Below are positions 35,241 through 46,777 of a DNA stretch of 64,000 nucleotides, piece after piece. A program made the position numbers and the translations under genes. The stretch is from Tilletiaria anomala UBC 951 (lineage: Eukaryota > Basidiomycota > Exobasidiomycetes > Georgefischeriales > Tilletiariaceae). The DNA is taken from positions 118,363-182,362 of the forward strand of contig NW_013547000.1 of assembly GCF_000711695.1 (NCBI RefSeq), in the 5' to 3' direction. Position 1 is the stretch's first letter; each line of letters opens with the position of its first letter. Under the pieces are notes generated by a model. That model ran no database searches, had not been told where the DNA came from, and worked only from the letters and a program-made list of their open reading frames with translations.

Positions 35241-35893
35241 TTACGCCTTCTTGCCGTTGATTGCGAGGAGCTCAACTTCAAAGTTCAGTGTGGAGTCTAT
35301 AGGTGGAGGGGGCCAATCGAATCAACTGTCAACGGTAGTCCCGAAATTTGTGAAGTTCATCACTCACTAGGCGGAATGATAGGGGGGTACCCGCCGGCAC
35401 CGTAAGCGAAGTCCGGCGAGCAAATCAGGTTGGCCTTCTCGCCCAGGCTGAGCTGAGGCACACCCTCGTCCCAGCCCTTGATGACCTGGCCAACGCCGAT
35501 GACCGTCTCGAACGGCCTGCCGCGGTCGCGCGAGCTGTCAAACTTGTTTCCGTTTGATAGAGTTCCGACATAGTGCATGCTAACCTTGTCGCCCTTCTTA
35601 GGGAACGAGGCGTTGTCGCCCGGGGAGATGCGCTCGATTTGGACACCCTGTTTTCCGAGAGCATGGCGCGTAGACGAGAACAGACGTGTGCATTGCAAGG
35701 ATAGAGAGAGGTAACACGGAGATTTTGATGGAAATATGTGGTGGTAAGGCAGAGGTGAGGTTGGACGAGGTCGGAGAGCATGCAAAGGGCGAAGGGCGGT
35801 GAGTATTTGCGTTTGGGTACACCCCTTGCCCGCTGCGCCGGAAGCTGGGAGCTGCAGGAGACGTAGGGAGGAGAAGGGAGATGTGCTCACCAT
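35241..35893 (-). CDS. FPR1: FKBP12 peptidyl-prolyl isomerase
   Basis: This is the cytosolic prolyl isomerase and receptor for FK506 and rapamycin. I join exon 1 (35891-35893, only the ATG), exon 2 (35368-35647) and exon 3 (35241-35296), giving 112 residues, exactly the usual FKBP12 length. It starts [20 protein letters not shown]. Binding-pocket segments are present: [49 protein letters not shown] and the end [13 protein letters not shown]. The 243-nt first intron (35648-35890) begins GTGAGC directly after the ATG and ends CAG. It is a multiple of three and has no stop, so an unspliced message would give the same protein with 81 extra N-terminal residues (see findings). The gene is convergent with the HIT gene and divergent from the membrane-protein gene. 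Confidence 0.92.
35648..35890 (-). other. in-frame open first intron of FKBP12 with presequence-like translation
   Basis: The intron is 81 codons without a stop. Its translation has no Asp or Glu, six Arg and three Lys, and ends [14 protein letters not shown] just before the FKBP domain. Such a composition is typical of a mitochondrial targeting sequence, although a pyrimidine-rich intron also disfavours acidic codons. I see no strong CTAAC-like branch point near its 3' end. Confidence 0.5.
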
Positions 35894-36560
35894 GATTGCT
35901 AAGACGTGTGGAGAGTAATGCGAAGTGTGATCACAACAATGTCAGATGATGAGTCTGCACTGAGACATAAGGATGTTCGTGAAGGCAAGGATTGTAGGAG
36001 AGGTGTGTGCAGCCCCCCGTCGTTTATAACAACAAATCTTCGTTCGGCGTTGTTGTTGCTGAAGAGAAGCACTGAAGAAACAGGCACTGCAAGGCGCAGG
36101 CAGGCGAGGTGCGACGCTCGAGCCACTCATGCGATGTTGGGACAAACGCGCACGGGCCCTCAGTTTTTTCGCGCTCGACTTCTTATTCGGTGCAATAAAT
36201 ATGGCGTCAGTCTGCACGTGACGGTTGTCTGCTTTGCCCTTTCGGTGCCGACCAGCCGCGTCCCAGACTCGTCTCGTCGTCCAGCATCCCGAAAATGGTG
36301 CATGTTTGTGAACACAGGAGCACGACCATGACAACCGTGGCAGGGAGCGTGACATGTGGGAGTATGTGCTCTAGGGGAAAAGAAGAATCGCACGCAAGAT
36401 TTATTCAGGGGTGCGGTCTTCCGCGCAGATGCGACCGTGGCTGCTCCCCGTGTATTCAACTGGCGGCGCTTCGCCATTGGCTCCCGAACCCTTTAGCAAC
36501 GGAAGATAAGCTTTTGATATCCAAGTCACCTTTTCCAGCGGGGAGGTGATTCGAACAGCC

Positions 36561-38779
36561 ATGGCGCTCATGGGGGACCCTGTGTCAAATATACAGGATC
36601 GCAAGGACAAAGGAATCTATCCGCCTCCGTCTGCGGTGTCTCCGCGCTACTCTAGCAAAGCGTGGCCTCCAGAATACGGTAGTGATCAAGAAGACCAGGA
36701 GAAAGAAGACCTTGAAGACGAAGGGGAAGGCACATCATATTTTTCCAGCAAATGCCGTGGCGGATACACATTTGTGCCTGCTGGCGGTGAAGTAGAGGGT
36801 CCAGTTGAACGTACCGCGAGCAGAGAGAGGGAGAGCTACGATGGTGTCGGTCGAGATGACTTCCCTGTTATGGAGCGAAAAGGCTGTAGCGTGCTTGCCG
36901 ACTCAAGAGAGGCATGGGTGCAGGATGTAGAACAGCTGTGTAAGTCTAGTCCAGATTAAGCATAAGTATGTGCAATGCCTGTCATGAATACCCCACGCTT
37001 GGTTTTGCACGAATATCTCATCTGGCCTTTCACATGCCCATTCTAGATTCATTCGTTCTCTCCGAGCGACCGATCCTCCCGCCCTCCATATCGCTACGTT
37101 TCACTTTCCACCGTGGTCCGCTAACGCCAGAGGACGGAGACTTAATGGAGCTTCCATTCGATCAAAAGTCAACAGAATTATTCTCCTTCACCGTTCCAGT
37201 ACACTTGCCTGCTCAGAGCATCAACGTCAACACGAGAGGAGGGCAAATTCTCATTGATGTGAACGCATCTGTCTCCAATAACATGTCCAAAAGCATTATC
37301 GATACCACCAGAAGTCAAATCGTAACGGAATTTGACGCCCTACCCCCCGGCTCACAGCTACGAGCAGTGCAAGACACCGTACCTTGTTACCGCTCTGCAC
37401 CCTGGCTGAAAGGTGCGCTCAAGTACAGTGGCGCGCGGCAATCGCACAATGCGCGTACCATCGAGTCGACAGATGCATCTGTGGGGATACGCGCGTTGCT
37501 GGCATCGGGCCGAGCATCTGGTGCGATGGATATCGAGACTGGTTTACCGATCGTACAACCCGCCGCACATGCAGCAGCAGCGCAGATTGAAGATGCTGCC
37601 GCCAACGGAAATGGCAGAGGGGCTGGAAGGAGGCTCGCGAACGTTAAAGCGCCAAAGAAGATCATCGAAGAATGGAATGCTACGCGTGCCAAGGGCTTAC
37701 GAGAACCATGGCGCGGCCCTCCACTGCGCCCAAGTCGAGACGGTAGCTCCTGTGATGACGACGCTCACTTACCGTCCAGTACAGATGGATTTCTAGAAGA
37801 TCCTCCCAAGATTCGCAGCGCACTTTATCGTTCACTCTCCGATTTCATTCGCGAGGAAGCGCACCTTGCAAGTGCCAAGATAATGCTCTTTGAGCACCTA
37901 CCATACGGCTGGGATCTCGATGCGCTTTCCAAATCCGTCCAAACACTCATCAATACCGCAAATGCCCCCGGTACTGTTCCGCCGACCTCCGCCGCGCCTC
38001 TACATCCTCGCATAGCCAGAGTGCGAATCACCTACGAGCGTATTCCGCCTTGGCTGGATCTACAAGTTCGTCATACACGCGAGTGGCTGCCCTTTTGGGG
38101 AGGCGGTCTGCCGGTCAATGCAGGCGTCAGCTTAGCGGGAGCGCAAAGCTGGGTCATGGCGTGCTTCGCGGCTGCATTTGCGGGTGGGATCTTTGCGCTC
38201 GTTTCATTTGGCTCATCATCGCCATCGTGGCATGGGAACTCTCCAAGCCCAGGTGCACCATCCCAGATGGCGAGCAGTGCTGGCAACATCAATGCCACAC
38301 TAGCATGGACTGCCTTACTCCTGGCGATCGTCAGCGGCGCCATCGGTGTGTACACAATGATCCAGATAGCGCACGTAAGGGCGAGCGATACGATCTTGAT
38401 GGCCCATGCGCTCAAGTCCTGGCGGCATACGGGCTTACCAGCCTCATACAGTCGGAATGAGGTCGTCCGTGAGATGCAAGAGCGGCACGCAAGCGCAGTT
38501 GATGCGCGCAGCGCAGGTGACGAGCGTGGGAATATTGCCCCGCTGACCCTGGCTCGCCGTCCAGATGGGTGGTACGTCCTCGCTGCCGGGCTACGCGAAG
38601 GTGACTGGCTTGGCGCGCACAAGGATTGGCTACTTGAAGCAGTGCGTCTCAAGAAAAGTGGCGATCTCAGCGCTGATTTCCTGGAGAATAGTAGAGACGG
38701 GCCGGGTGCTTTCGAGCGGGCAGATGAGCAATTGGCGCAAATGACTGAAGTCAGGGAAGACACTTGGACTGGCTTGTGA
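36561..38779 (+). CDS. unrecognised membrane protein with two C-terminal helices
   Basis: I join exons 36561-36939 and 37047-38779, giving 703 residues. The start ATG (CAGCCATGG) has a good context. The N-terminal 120 residues are acidic and polar. The next region (SFVLSERPILPPSISLRFTF, FSFTVPVHLPAQSINVN) looks like beta-rich soluble domain. Two adjacent hydrophobic helices lie at about residues 495-515 (WVMACFAAAFAGGIFALVSF) and 543-565 (ATLAWTALLLAIVSGAIGVY), joined by a Ser/Pro/Gly loop. A charged tail of about 130 residues includes RRPDGWYVLAAGLREGDWLG. There is no signal peptide, so it is likely a hairpin or two-pass membrane protein. I do not recognise the family. It is divergent from FKBP12 and convergent with the kinase. 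Confidence 0.7.
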
Positions 38780-38948
38780 GCCTATTGCGCTCATATAGAT
38801 TATGATCTGTTGTACACGTGTGACTGAGGAGCAGGGCTGTAATATTGTCACGAGTTAATGGGCGTACTCGTGTCATTGAAAATGCTAAAGATAAGTTTCG
38901 AATGGATGCGCTCATCTCGGATGGATCGAGTATGGCCATGGCCCCAGC

Positions 38949-41682
38949 TCAAGCTGCAGCTGCAGCCGGACGGACAGCCGATTTTCTGCGAGTCGAACTG
39001 ATGGGCTGCATGACAGCAGACGATCGTGGTCTGCCCGTGACGGCTCTGCTCGCATGTATCGCATCAGAAGGACGGCCATGGGTACCGGGTTGCTTATCAT
39101 CGACCTTTTTCAGCGCATCGGCCACGCATGATCGCACCGCTCCGTGGGCTTTGACGTCCGAAACTCGTTTCGCGGAAGAAGGGCGCACGACCTTGTCAAT
39201 GAAGACAGAGGGGAGCGAGTCGTCGCTGTACAGTGCAGGAGAAGCGGTTTCGCTGATTGGCGAAGTGTGGGATTGCGCTTGAACTTTTGCTCCTGGTAGA
39301 CCCAGCGACCGATCTTCTCCGCTGGCACTCTTCATGGATATGTCCTGCAAAGAGATGTTGTGCACGCTGGATAGGCGTGCGACCAAAGGTGGTCGTATAA
39401 TACCGGCAGCATTCATGGCGGCCAGATGTGCAAGGCTGCGGCCCGAAGCCATTGATGGGAAACTCTTCGTAGTCGGCAATATGCTAACCGAGTCTTTGTC
39501 AGCGGAGCCGCCACCACGGGAATGCTCGAAACTGTTCATCGGAATGTCCGAGTCGTCTGCTATCGTTTCTCTGAACAGCTGTTGCTTCTTCCCTCCTACC
39601 CGGAAGAGCGGACGCGTAGATGCACTCGCTCGCAAGGGCGTAGACTCGACCGGTGCGCTGTTCCCAACGGTCTGTAATTCACCGGCGTCGGAACGATCAT
39701 CTTGATCCACCCAGTCTCCTTTGCTAGCGTGCTGCTCAGTGCCGTGCTTGTGCCCCAGCGCATCATCTGTCGGCGGGCTGATCTGACCAAAGCGGTTGTT
39801 CACTACACCCGCTTCGCTGCGGCCGATGGACGTGGAAGATGTACGCTGGATTGTACTTTGGACGGCAGGGGGTCTGGATCCACTATAACCAGAGGATGCT
39901 GAAGTTGACGCGTCGGTGCCAGGCGATCGCCGCCTTCTCGCAGTCATTGTTGATTGTAAGCTGTTGCTCGATCGTAGCGACACCCTCTCTTGCCCATCTT
40001 CAACCGAAGACGCTCCGACCGGGGAGCGACGGCTCAGCGTGCGTCTGATCTGCCGCTGCTCCACAAGGAGCGCTGTTCCCCTGCGCTTCTGCTCTCCTTC
40101 AGCACTTCGACGTGCTAGCTCTTGCTCCAAGTGGCTTTTCTGTTCTTCCAACTGTGCTTGCGCTACCTCTAGGTCTTTTGTACGAGCCTGCAATTCCGCT
40201 TCGTATGCCTGCACGTATGCCTCTCGCGAAGCAATGTGCGCTTCTCTCACTGCCAAAGTCGCAGCGTCGGGAGAATTCACGCTCTGAGATATAGGGCGCG
40301 TGGTTGCCAAGCTTTGCTCAAGCGCTTGCACTTTCTCCTCCCTAGCTTTGAGTTCCCCCTCCCAGGCTTCCAACCTAACTTTCTCGGCGATCACAAGGGA
40401 CCTCCTGAAATGTCCAGCCAAGAAATCAGCAAGCCTGCATCGCTTATTCAATAACAGATTGTACCAGCTCACATGTCCAGCAGCTCCAATGAGCGCAACT
40501 GCACTTCGACCATGGGGTGTGCGAGCATGTCGGTCGTGGATGGCCGTCTGCGTGGCTCCAGTTGGAGCATGGAGTTGATGATATGGCCCAGGCCCTCGGA
40601 GTATGCTGTGGGCAGTCGCGGCACTTTGCCCAGTCTGATCTTGCGCGTCAGCTCTTCTTGAGTCTTTGCGTCGAAAGGTGGACTAAGTGCGCACAGCTCG
40701 TAGGCAATGCAGCCTAGAGCCCAAATATCACTCTTGGTGTCATACCTTTTGCCCTCTGATAACTCAGGCGACATATAATAAGGTGTACCAACGTACGTGG
40801 CGGTGAAATCTGTCTGCATCTCCTTTGATAGCCCAAAATCTCCGAGCTTGACGCGCTGATCCCCATCCAGGAAGACGTTCTCCGGTTTTAGATCACGATG
40901 TAGGATGACGGAGCGTTGGGCTGCGAGCGTATTGAGGCTGCTAGCCGAAGAGCCAGAAGTAATGACGTTACCCCGTCGATTGGTCACACTGACGATGTTT
41001 GAGGTTGAATGCGCGCTTGGAAGCCCAGTGCTCGGCTCCTCAGGCTGGACCATGCGATTGTGGCAGGCATGCAGGCCCGATGTCATCTGCGCTAAGTAAG
41101 ACCAGACTGTCTCCTCCGGCAGCAGTGTGCTGTCAAGCGAAAAGATGCTAAGACCAGGCCGGAAGCTTCGCTTCTAGGCTGCGCCTGCACTCACTTTGTC
41201 TTGCGGCACTTTTTGATCAGGCCTCCCAAGTCGCCGCCATCGCAATATTCCATGATAATGTATAGAATCCTGAGGAGAAGCGACTTTGATCAATTAGCAT
41301 TGCATTCATGGACCGACGCCGAAGACAGGTCGCCTTTGTACTGACTTGTCGTCGACGTCTACGAAGCGATCCTCGTACTTCACGATATTTGCGTGGCTCA
41401 TCACTCGCAAAATGTTCACCTCTGCCACCAGCTGCTTCTTGTCCTGCTCTCCCATCTTTTCGTACTCGAGCTCTTTGCGAGCGAAGATCTTGCCATCGCT
41501 TTTTCGCCGAACCCTTCGGATTTTACCGAAGGACCCTTTGCCGATGAGGTCCAGAGGCTCGTCTGCATCATCTCCGGAATTTCAGCGAGCATTCCTGCAG
41601 CAAAAAGGCGCCATCGCAGGTACTGATACTTACACCCATCTCGGGCGTGGGTTCCACCCGACTTGCGTCCTGTGCTCGACAT
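38949..41682 (-). CDS. KIN3: NIMA/Kin3-type Ser/Thr kinase with coiled coil
   Basis: NIMA-related kinases act in mitotic entry, spindle and nuclear-envelope events. I join exons 41634-41682, 41346-41562, 41195-41269, 40473-41129 and 38949-40404, giving 817 residues with closing phases. The kinase domain starts almost at the N-terminus: DLIGKGSFGKIRRVRRKSDG, catalytic Lys in FARKELEYEKM, YIIMEYCDGGDLGGLIKKC, HRDLKPENVFL, DFGLSKEM, GTPYYMSPE and SDIWALGCIAYELCAL. An insert of about 55 residues rich in Ser/Asn/Thr sits between helix E and HRDLKP, as in Aspergillus NimA. A coiled coil follows (AWEGELKAREEKVQALEQSL to EEQKSHLEQELARR), then a Ser-rich tail ending in AAAAA. It is divergent from ATP3. 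Confidence 0.88.
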
Positions 41683-41957
41683 TGTTCTTGGCAGCTTTCA
41701 CCTCTGCAATGCAAGATTCCTCTCGAACGCCTGATGAGCTTGCAATGAAGACCGTGAGGCCCACAGCGAATCATCAGCCTCTCTTATCAGTTGGGTCATT
41801 GGTGGAGGTCAATTGCGAAGCAATGTACCGTGATCAATGGTACATACCATGTCAACTGACGGTCTACGGTGCCAACAGCAATGCGATCACCCGAAGAGGC
41901 TCATTCCCAGTAAGTGTTGGACAGGCCTCCGGCGGAACGCGCGCGTGGCGCTGCATG

Positions 41958-41963
41958 CACGTG
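41958..41963. promoter_or_regulatory. E-box (CACGTG) in the KIN3/ATP3 divergent promoter
   Basis: CACGTG, followed by AC, is the palindromic bHLH (Cbf1/USF-type) site. It lies 272 bp upstream of the ATP3 ATG and 276 bp from the kinase ATG. Function is inferred from position only. Confidence 0.3.
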
Positions 41964-42234
41964 ACGAGACAATGTATAACCTCCTGTAGAGCGACTTTAC
42001 AAGAGAGGGGATGGTGAACAGACACTCGTAAATCCACTCCGTTTGCCAGTTTCCGCCCGCGCCTCGGTGCTGGCCGGGCTTGTTCTTTCTCGCTGGACGC
42101 TTGGGGCAGCAGGGAGGACGAGCGATTCTCTCCCTTGCGAAGAAGCTCATGATCATCGTCACTGACGAATGGGACTCCATGATCCTCACCTATAGATGCA
42201 AGTCATCCAACAAACAAATCAGCGGTTCGTGATC

Positions 42235-43466
42235 ATGCTCGCCCGTGCTGCTAGGCCCGCTTTCACCGCCCTCGCCGCGGCCTCCTTGCCAGCGGTGAGG
42301 ACCGCAGGCTTCCACTCCTCGGGCGCCCAGCTGGCTACCCTGAGGGAGTTGGAGCAGCGTGTCAAATCGGTCCGCAACATCGAGAAGATCACCAAGGTGA
42401 GAGAATGACTGCTTCGAGAGGTCTGCGGACTGCCCTTCTGCAATATATGGAGGCGAAAATGCTAATGTTTGTCATTTGGCGCTACCGCCTCCCATGTGTG
42501 CATCGGTGAACAGTCGATGAAGATGATTGCAGCCACCAAGCTCAACAAGGCCCAGCGCGCCATGGCTGCTGCGAAGGCGTACGGCGAGGCCAACAACGGT
42601 GAGTGCTGGATATTCCATGGATCCAGAAGATGCAAGGCGGATGCCTGGTACTGCCGACCAAGTGTTCATGGGCAGAAGTCCGCTGGAAAGCAGATGGCAT
42701 CGTTTCCATAGCGTCGCACAGACATTTATATCTGGCTTTGGATGCAGCCCCCTGACCACGTTTCTTTCTCTCCTGTCAAATAGAGGTCTTCAAGAACTCA
42801 GAAGCTGTTGCTCCGGAAGGCGGCCGTGAGCTCTTCATTGTTGTTTCGTCGGACAAGGGTCTCTGCGGAGGTATCCACTCGTCCGTCTCGAAGCGCGCGA
42901 AGATCGAGTTCGCCAAGGTCTCGCCTTCCGCTGGTGATGCGCACTCTTCCGACGGCCCTTCAATCGTTGTGCTGGGTGACAAGCCCAAGGCGCAGCTCGG
43001 TCGTGCTATGCCCAACAACCTCGCCCTCTCCTTCAACCAGATTGGCAAGGATGTTCCGACCTTTTCCGATGCTGCTGCCATTGCCGACCTGATCTTTAAG
43101 TCGGGCCTTGAGTTTGACAAGATCAGCATCATCTACAACGCCTACATCTCCGCCATCGCGTTCGAGTCGCACATCATGGAGGCGTACAGCGAGCAGGCGC
43201 TTCGCAACGCACCCAGCTTTGCCGCTTACGAGCAGGAGGAAGACACGACCAAGGACCTGGCTGAGTTCTCCCTCGCCAACGCCATCTTTGCCGCACTCGT
43301 CGAGGGCCACGCTTCGGAGATCAACTCGAGGCGTAATGCTATGGACAATGCTTCGAAGAATGCCGGAGAGATGATCCAGAAGCTGTCGATGGAGTACAAC
43401 CGAGGCAGGCAGGCGGCGATCACCAACGAGCTCGTCGACATTGTCACTGGTGCATCGGCGGTCTAA
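42235..43466 (+). CDS. ATP3: mitochondrial ATP synthase gamma subunit
   Basis: This is the central rotor shaft of the F1 sector in the mitochondrial matrix. I join exons 42235-42396, 42514-42598 and 42784-43466, giving 309 residues. The N-terminus is a mitochondrial presequence (MLARAARPAFTALAAASLP, then a likely cleavage near FHSSGAQ). The mature start is ATLRELEQRVKSVRNIEKITK joined to SMKMIAATKLNKAQRAM, the gamma signature. The conserved IVVSSDKGLCGGIHSSV and the C-terminal helix (EINSRRNAMDNASKNAGEMI, ITNELVDIVTGASAV) are intact. Introns are 117 and 185 nt. Codon use is strongly biased to C/G-ending codons compared with neighbours, as expected for a highly expressed gene. Confidence 0.96.
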
Positions 43467-44013
43467 AAGGGGCATTCATTCGCCCGAGCTTCAGTGACTG
43501 TTAGAGCATGTATTTGGATCCAACGAAACATGCATTGAAACCCAGATTCAGAGGGTGATAGGCTACCTTCAGGGCCTGGTTGCGACCGAGGGATGAAGTT
43601 CCATAGGATTCAGAGAAACGGTCTGAGCTGGCAGGAAAGATCGCAGCAGTCTTCCTGAATCAAGCCCTGGTCAACAGGCCGAAATAATAGCTAAATGTGG
43701 CGCCCTTTAGGACGATTGAGACGAAGAATGTTCGCAACTAATTTGTCCTTCCTGGGCACGGAGGTCAGACTGTGCACGCAATCGAAGCTCCTCCATAGCG
43801 AATAGTATAAGATCGTGCACAGGCTGACACACAACTATCTTTTAAACATGCATATGAGTCGGGTGGAGATATGATACAGTGATGGCAGGCGGCCGTCTAC
43901 AGAATTATGCGTGCATGGCTCCATGCGATGAGCGTCAATATTTCAGTCTCTTTCGAGGTCTATTGGATCAGGAGAAAGAATCCATCAGCCAGCTGAATCC
44001 CGAAAAGACGCAG
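43467..44013. other. 547-bp convergent spacer
   Basis: It lies between the ATP3 and prefoldin stops, and no gene or RNA is seen. It probably contains both 3' UTRs and terminators. Confidence 0.4.
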
Positions 44014-44535
44014 CTACGCAGGTGACAATGACATACTGATGTTGTTCCCAAACTTGGCGTACAATTCGACTTTTAGTTTCTTCATCTCCTCGTTACAAGA
44101 GTCGGCTGCTGAGCCGAGCTGTTCGATCTCTTCCTCGACCTTCTTGTTGTCCCTCTCCAGCATCTCTAGCGCCTGTGCTTGAGGCACATGTACGAATGTT
44201 GATCCGATCTTGTACAGAACCTTGTCGTCCTCGTCGACCAGCTCGAACTCCATAGCCAGATCATCCAGCGCCTCCTTTTCGTCCCGCTTCAGCTTCAGGT
44301 CATACTCGACATCTTGCAGCTTGGAGATCGTGCGGGAGAATTTGTTGATGCGCTGCTGATCTGCCCAAGAGACTGATACATCATTATCGTCGGCTTCATT
44401 GAGCTGGGAGGCAATGAGAGTCAGCGAGGGACAGATTCAAAAGCACGGGAGGCGATGAGGCGGGAAAGACAACGCATTAGCTTCTGAAACAACCTCCATC
44501 GAAACTGAACTTGAAGTCGTACGCACCATGCGCAT
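44014..44535 (-). CDS. GIM3: prefoldin subunit 4
   Basis: This is a beta-type subunit of the hexameric prefoldin co-chaperone that passes nascent actin and tubulin to CCT. I join a 9-nt first exon (44527-44535, encoding MRM) to exon 2 (44014-44403), giving 132 residues, the normal family length. The joined start MRMLNEADDNDVSVSWADQQ closely follows the family pattern (MRML..., then WEDQQRIN). The rest has two long heptad helices around LDDLAMEFELVDEDDKVLYK and IGSTFVHVPQAQALEMLE, and the conserved end LKVELYAKFGNNISMSL. The donor is GTGCGT and the intron is 123 nt. It is divergent from the Vps3844-type gene (422 bp). Confidence 0.9.
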
Positions 44536-44957
44536 TTTCGCAACCTTCCATGGGATGTTGCTGCCTGAAACGCAGGGGCCCCACTTATTGCTTCGCCTGA
44601 GATTCCAGCATATGAAGCTGTGTCCCAGCAACCCACGAAGTGTTAAAACAAACGACCGAGGTGGACAGATGAAGATGACTTTGACTGATGGGCGGTGAGC
44701 GGTGAGAGACCCGAACCGTGCGCGCATTACTCTCGAAGCAGGAGATGACTCTTCCAGCGCGTCCAGCGTGTGTGTCACAGGTGGGTAATCTGCTGCGCTG
44801 TCCTTCAGGAGGCGGCGTTGTCTGTATATGTCTTGTTGCACCTTACGCATACTGTGATGGGCTGCTTCCAGACTAGCATGGAGGAGAGGTCCACAGAAGA
44901 CGAGCTCATCCGTAACACCAACCCGCCAGCCAGCTCGCTGTGAGAAGGTGTTTCAAG

Positions 44958-46552
44958 ATGCGATTCCTGCGAGTGCCTGCTGCCGCTGCAGCGCTCGTCG
45001 CCGCAACCTCTTGTGCGCTTGCATCAGCAGCCAGCGATGAGCAACCGCCAGCAAAGGCCCACCTGTACCTCTACCCAGCCTCACCATCGGCTGCTTCTTC
45101 AGTATCTGTCTCGCCTGCAGACGCGAACCGCGTACTTTCGTACCACCTCGATGTACCGGGCGAGCGCCTGGGCCTGGTGCTGAATGAGGGAAAGGACCGC
45201 GATGTGTGGAGCTGGATGAAGGACGCCTTTGGGCAGGAACGCCAGGCAGCTGGAGACTTGGCAGATATGCTGCAGGACAGCAAACATAGGATGGTCGTCT
45301 ATGTCGATGGCATCGAAAATCCAGAGAGTGAGAATCCCGATGTGTGCTTTCGTACCGCTTCAACAGATGAAGCTGACCTTCTTCGCGTCATTCCCGTGGC
45401 AGACATGCTTGTCGGCCAAAACAGCTTGCAACAAACGCACCTAGTCTCCTCTTCGCCGTCTTCTCAATCCTGGAACGCCCTGCTCTCATCCTACATCCAC
45501 CGGATTCCACAAGCAGGCGCCAGGTCTGCCGCTGCAGGCGGTCTGCTCGGCAGCAAGACCCTTGACACTCTCCCCTCGGCCGGCCACGATGCTGCGGAAA
45601 ATGTCATAAAGTCGCTCACTATGATCGAGTTGAACCCGAGCGCCGCCATACAGGTCTTCAATGTAGAGCTTAACCGCTTTATAGCGGTGTTTGAGAAACT
45701 GAGTCACGGTGGCATGGCCAACATCGAGCAAAAGCCTGCATTCCAGGCCTGGCGTTTCTCCAGCTTACCCGCCCTCAAAGCCACGTACGGAGCGGACAGC
45801 GAACAGTACCAGTCTGCCGTACAAGCCGTCGGTGCTGCTATCAAGAGTGCCACCGAGAAATTGAAGAAGTACGCGAGCGACGCCAGCCAGGAGCTCCGGA
45901 TGGCCGTCATCGTCTCCTCCGATGCGAGTTCGTTAGAAGTTGGTGCAGAGGATTCGGTCGTCAAAAAGCGTGAAGTCCAATATCTTCTCGCACCCTTCTC
46001 TACTGCTTCGAAGCGACAACACTTGTTGCAGCAAGACGTATACCACGCTGCAGCATCCTCACCCGCTTCGTCACCATACGTTCCACGCGGTTCGGCAGCC
46101 ACGCTGACCACCTCCACACGCAGTCCAAACGAGGCAGACTACGCGGGCAAGTGCTTCCCAAACAAGTCCGATCTCTTTAAGGCTACGGCCGAATGCAGCG
46201 GCCGCGGCGATGCAGTCGAGAGGAACTTTGCAGGGCGCAAGTGCTACCGATGCGTGTGCAGGGTAATCCGAACGGACACGAGCGTGACTTACTGGGTGAG
46301 AGCATGTGCAAGTAATGGAGCCTTTTTGAATTGCACAATGTTAACGACTTCCCATTTCCCTTTACTTTCTTCCACAAGGCTGGAGAAGCATGCCAGAAAA
46401 TCGACGTGTCGAGCCCGCTCATCCTTCTCGCATCCACCACCGTCGTCCTCCTTTTGCTCGTTGCTGGCAGCATCACCTACCTTTTCAGCGAGGGTAACCA
46501 AAAGCTTCCCGGGACGCTCGCCAGCATTTCACTGCCTAATATGAAGCTTTGA
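44958..46552 (+). CDS. Vps3844/DUF3844-type secretory-pathway membrane protein
   Basis: I join exons 44958-46295 and 46379-46552, giving 503 residues. A signal peptide covers about residues 1-25 (MRFLRVPAAAAALVAATSCA). A lumenal domain of about 370 residues follows. The C-terminal Cys-rich module typical of fungal Vps3844 (DUF3844) proteins reads KCFPNKSDLFKATAECSGRG, NFAGRKCYRCVC and TYW joined to AGEACQKIDVS. One transmembrane helix lies at about 457-480 (LILLASTTVVLLLLVAGSIT) with a short cytosolic tail. This is a type I membrane protein of the ER or vacuolar route. The family has been linked to vacuolar sorting; the molecular role is not known. The start at 44958 was chosen because it opens the signal peptide. 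Confidence 0.8.
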
Positions 46553-46777
46553 GATGGAAAGCGATTGTGTCCGTTCATGCTTCTGAGCTTTGTACATGAA
46601 ATGACAGCAGCGGTGTCTCATGCGCTTGTTTGTTACGACTGAGCAATTGATAAAGCATGATACATTGTTGCGCCTCCGCTGGCGTCCACTATCTAAAATA
46701 CAGAGTCATGTCGAATATAAGCTAGACAACTGCAATGGATGGTGTAGGAGCAATCAAGTCAAGTTGTGCCGAAATGG

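Noticed and set aside
41683-41774. In-frame extension of the kinase upstream of 41682
   Set aside because: The frame that continues upstream is not the one used by exon 1. Only the ATG at 41682 joins in phase to the kinase glycine loop.
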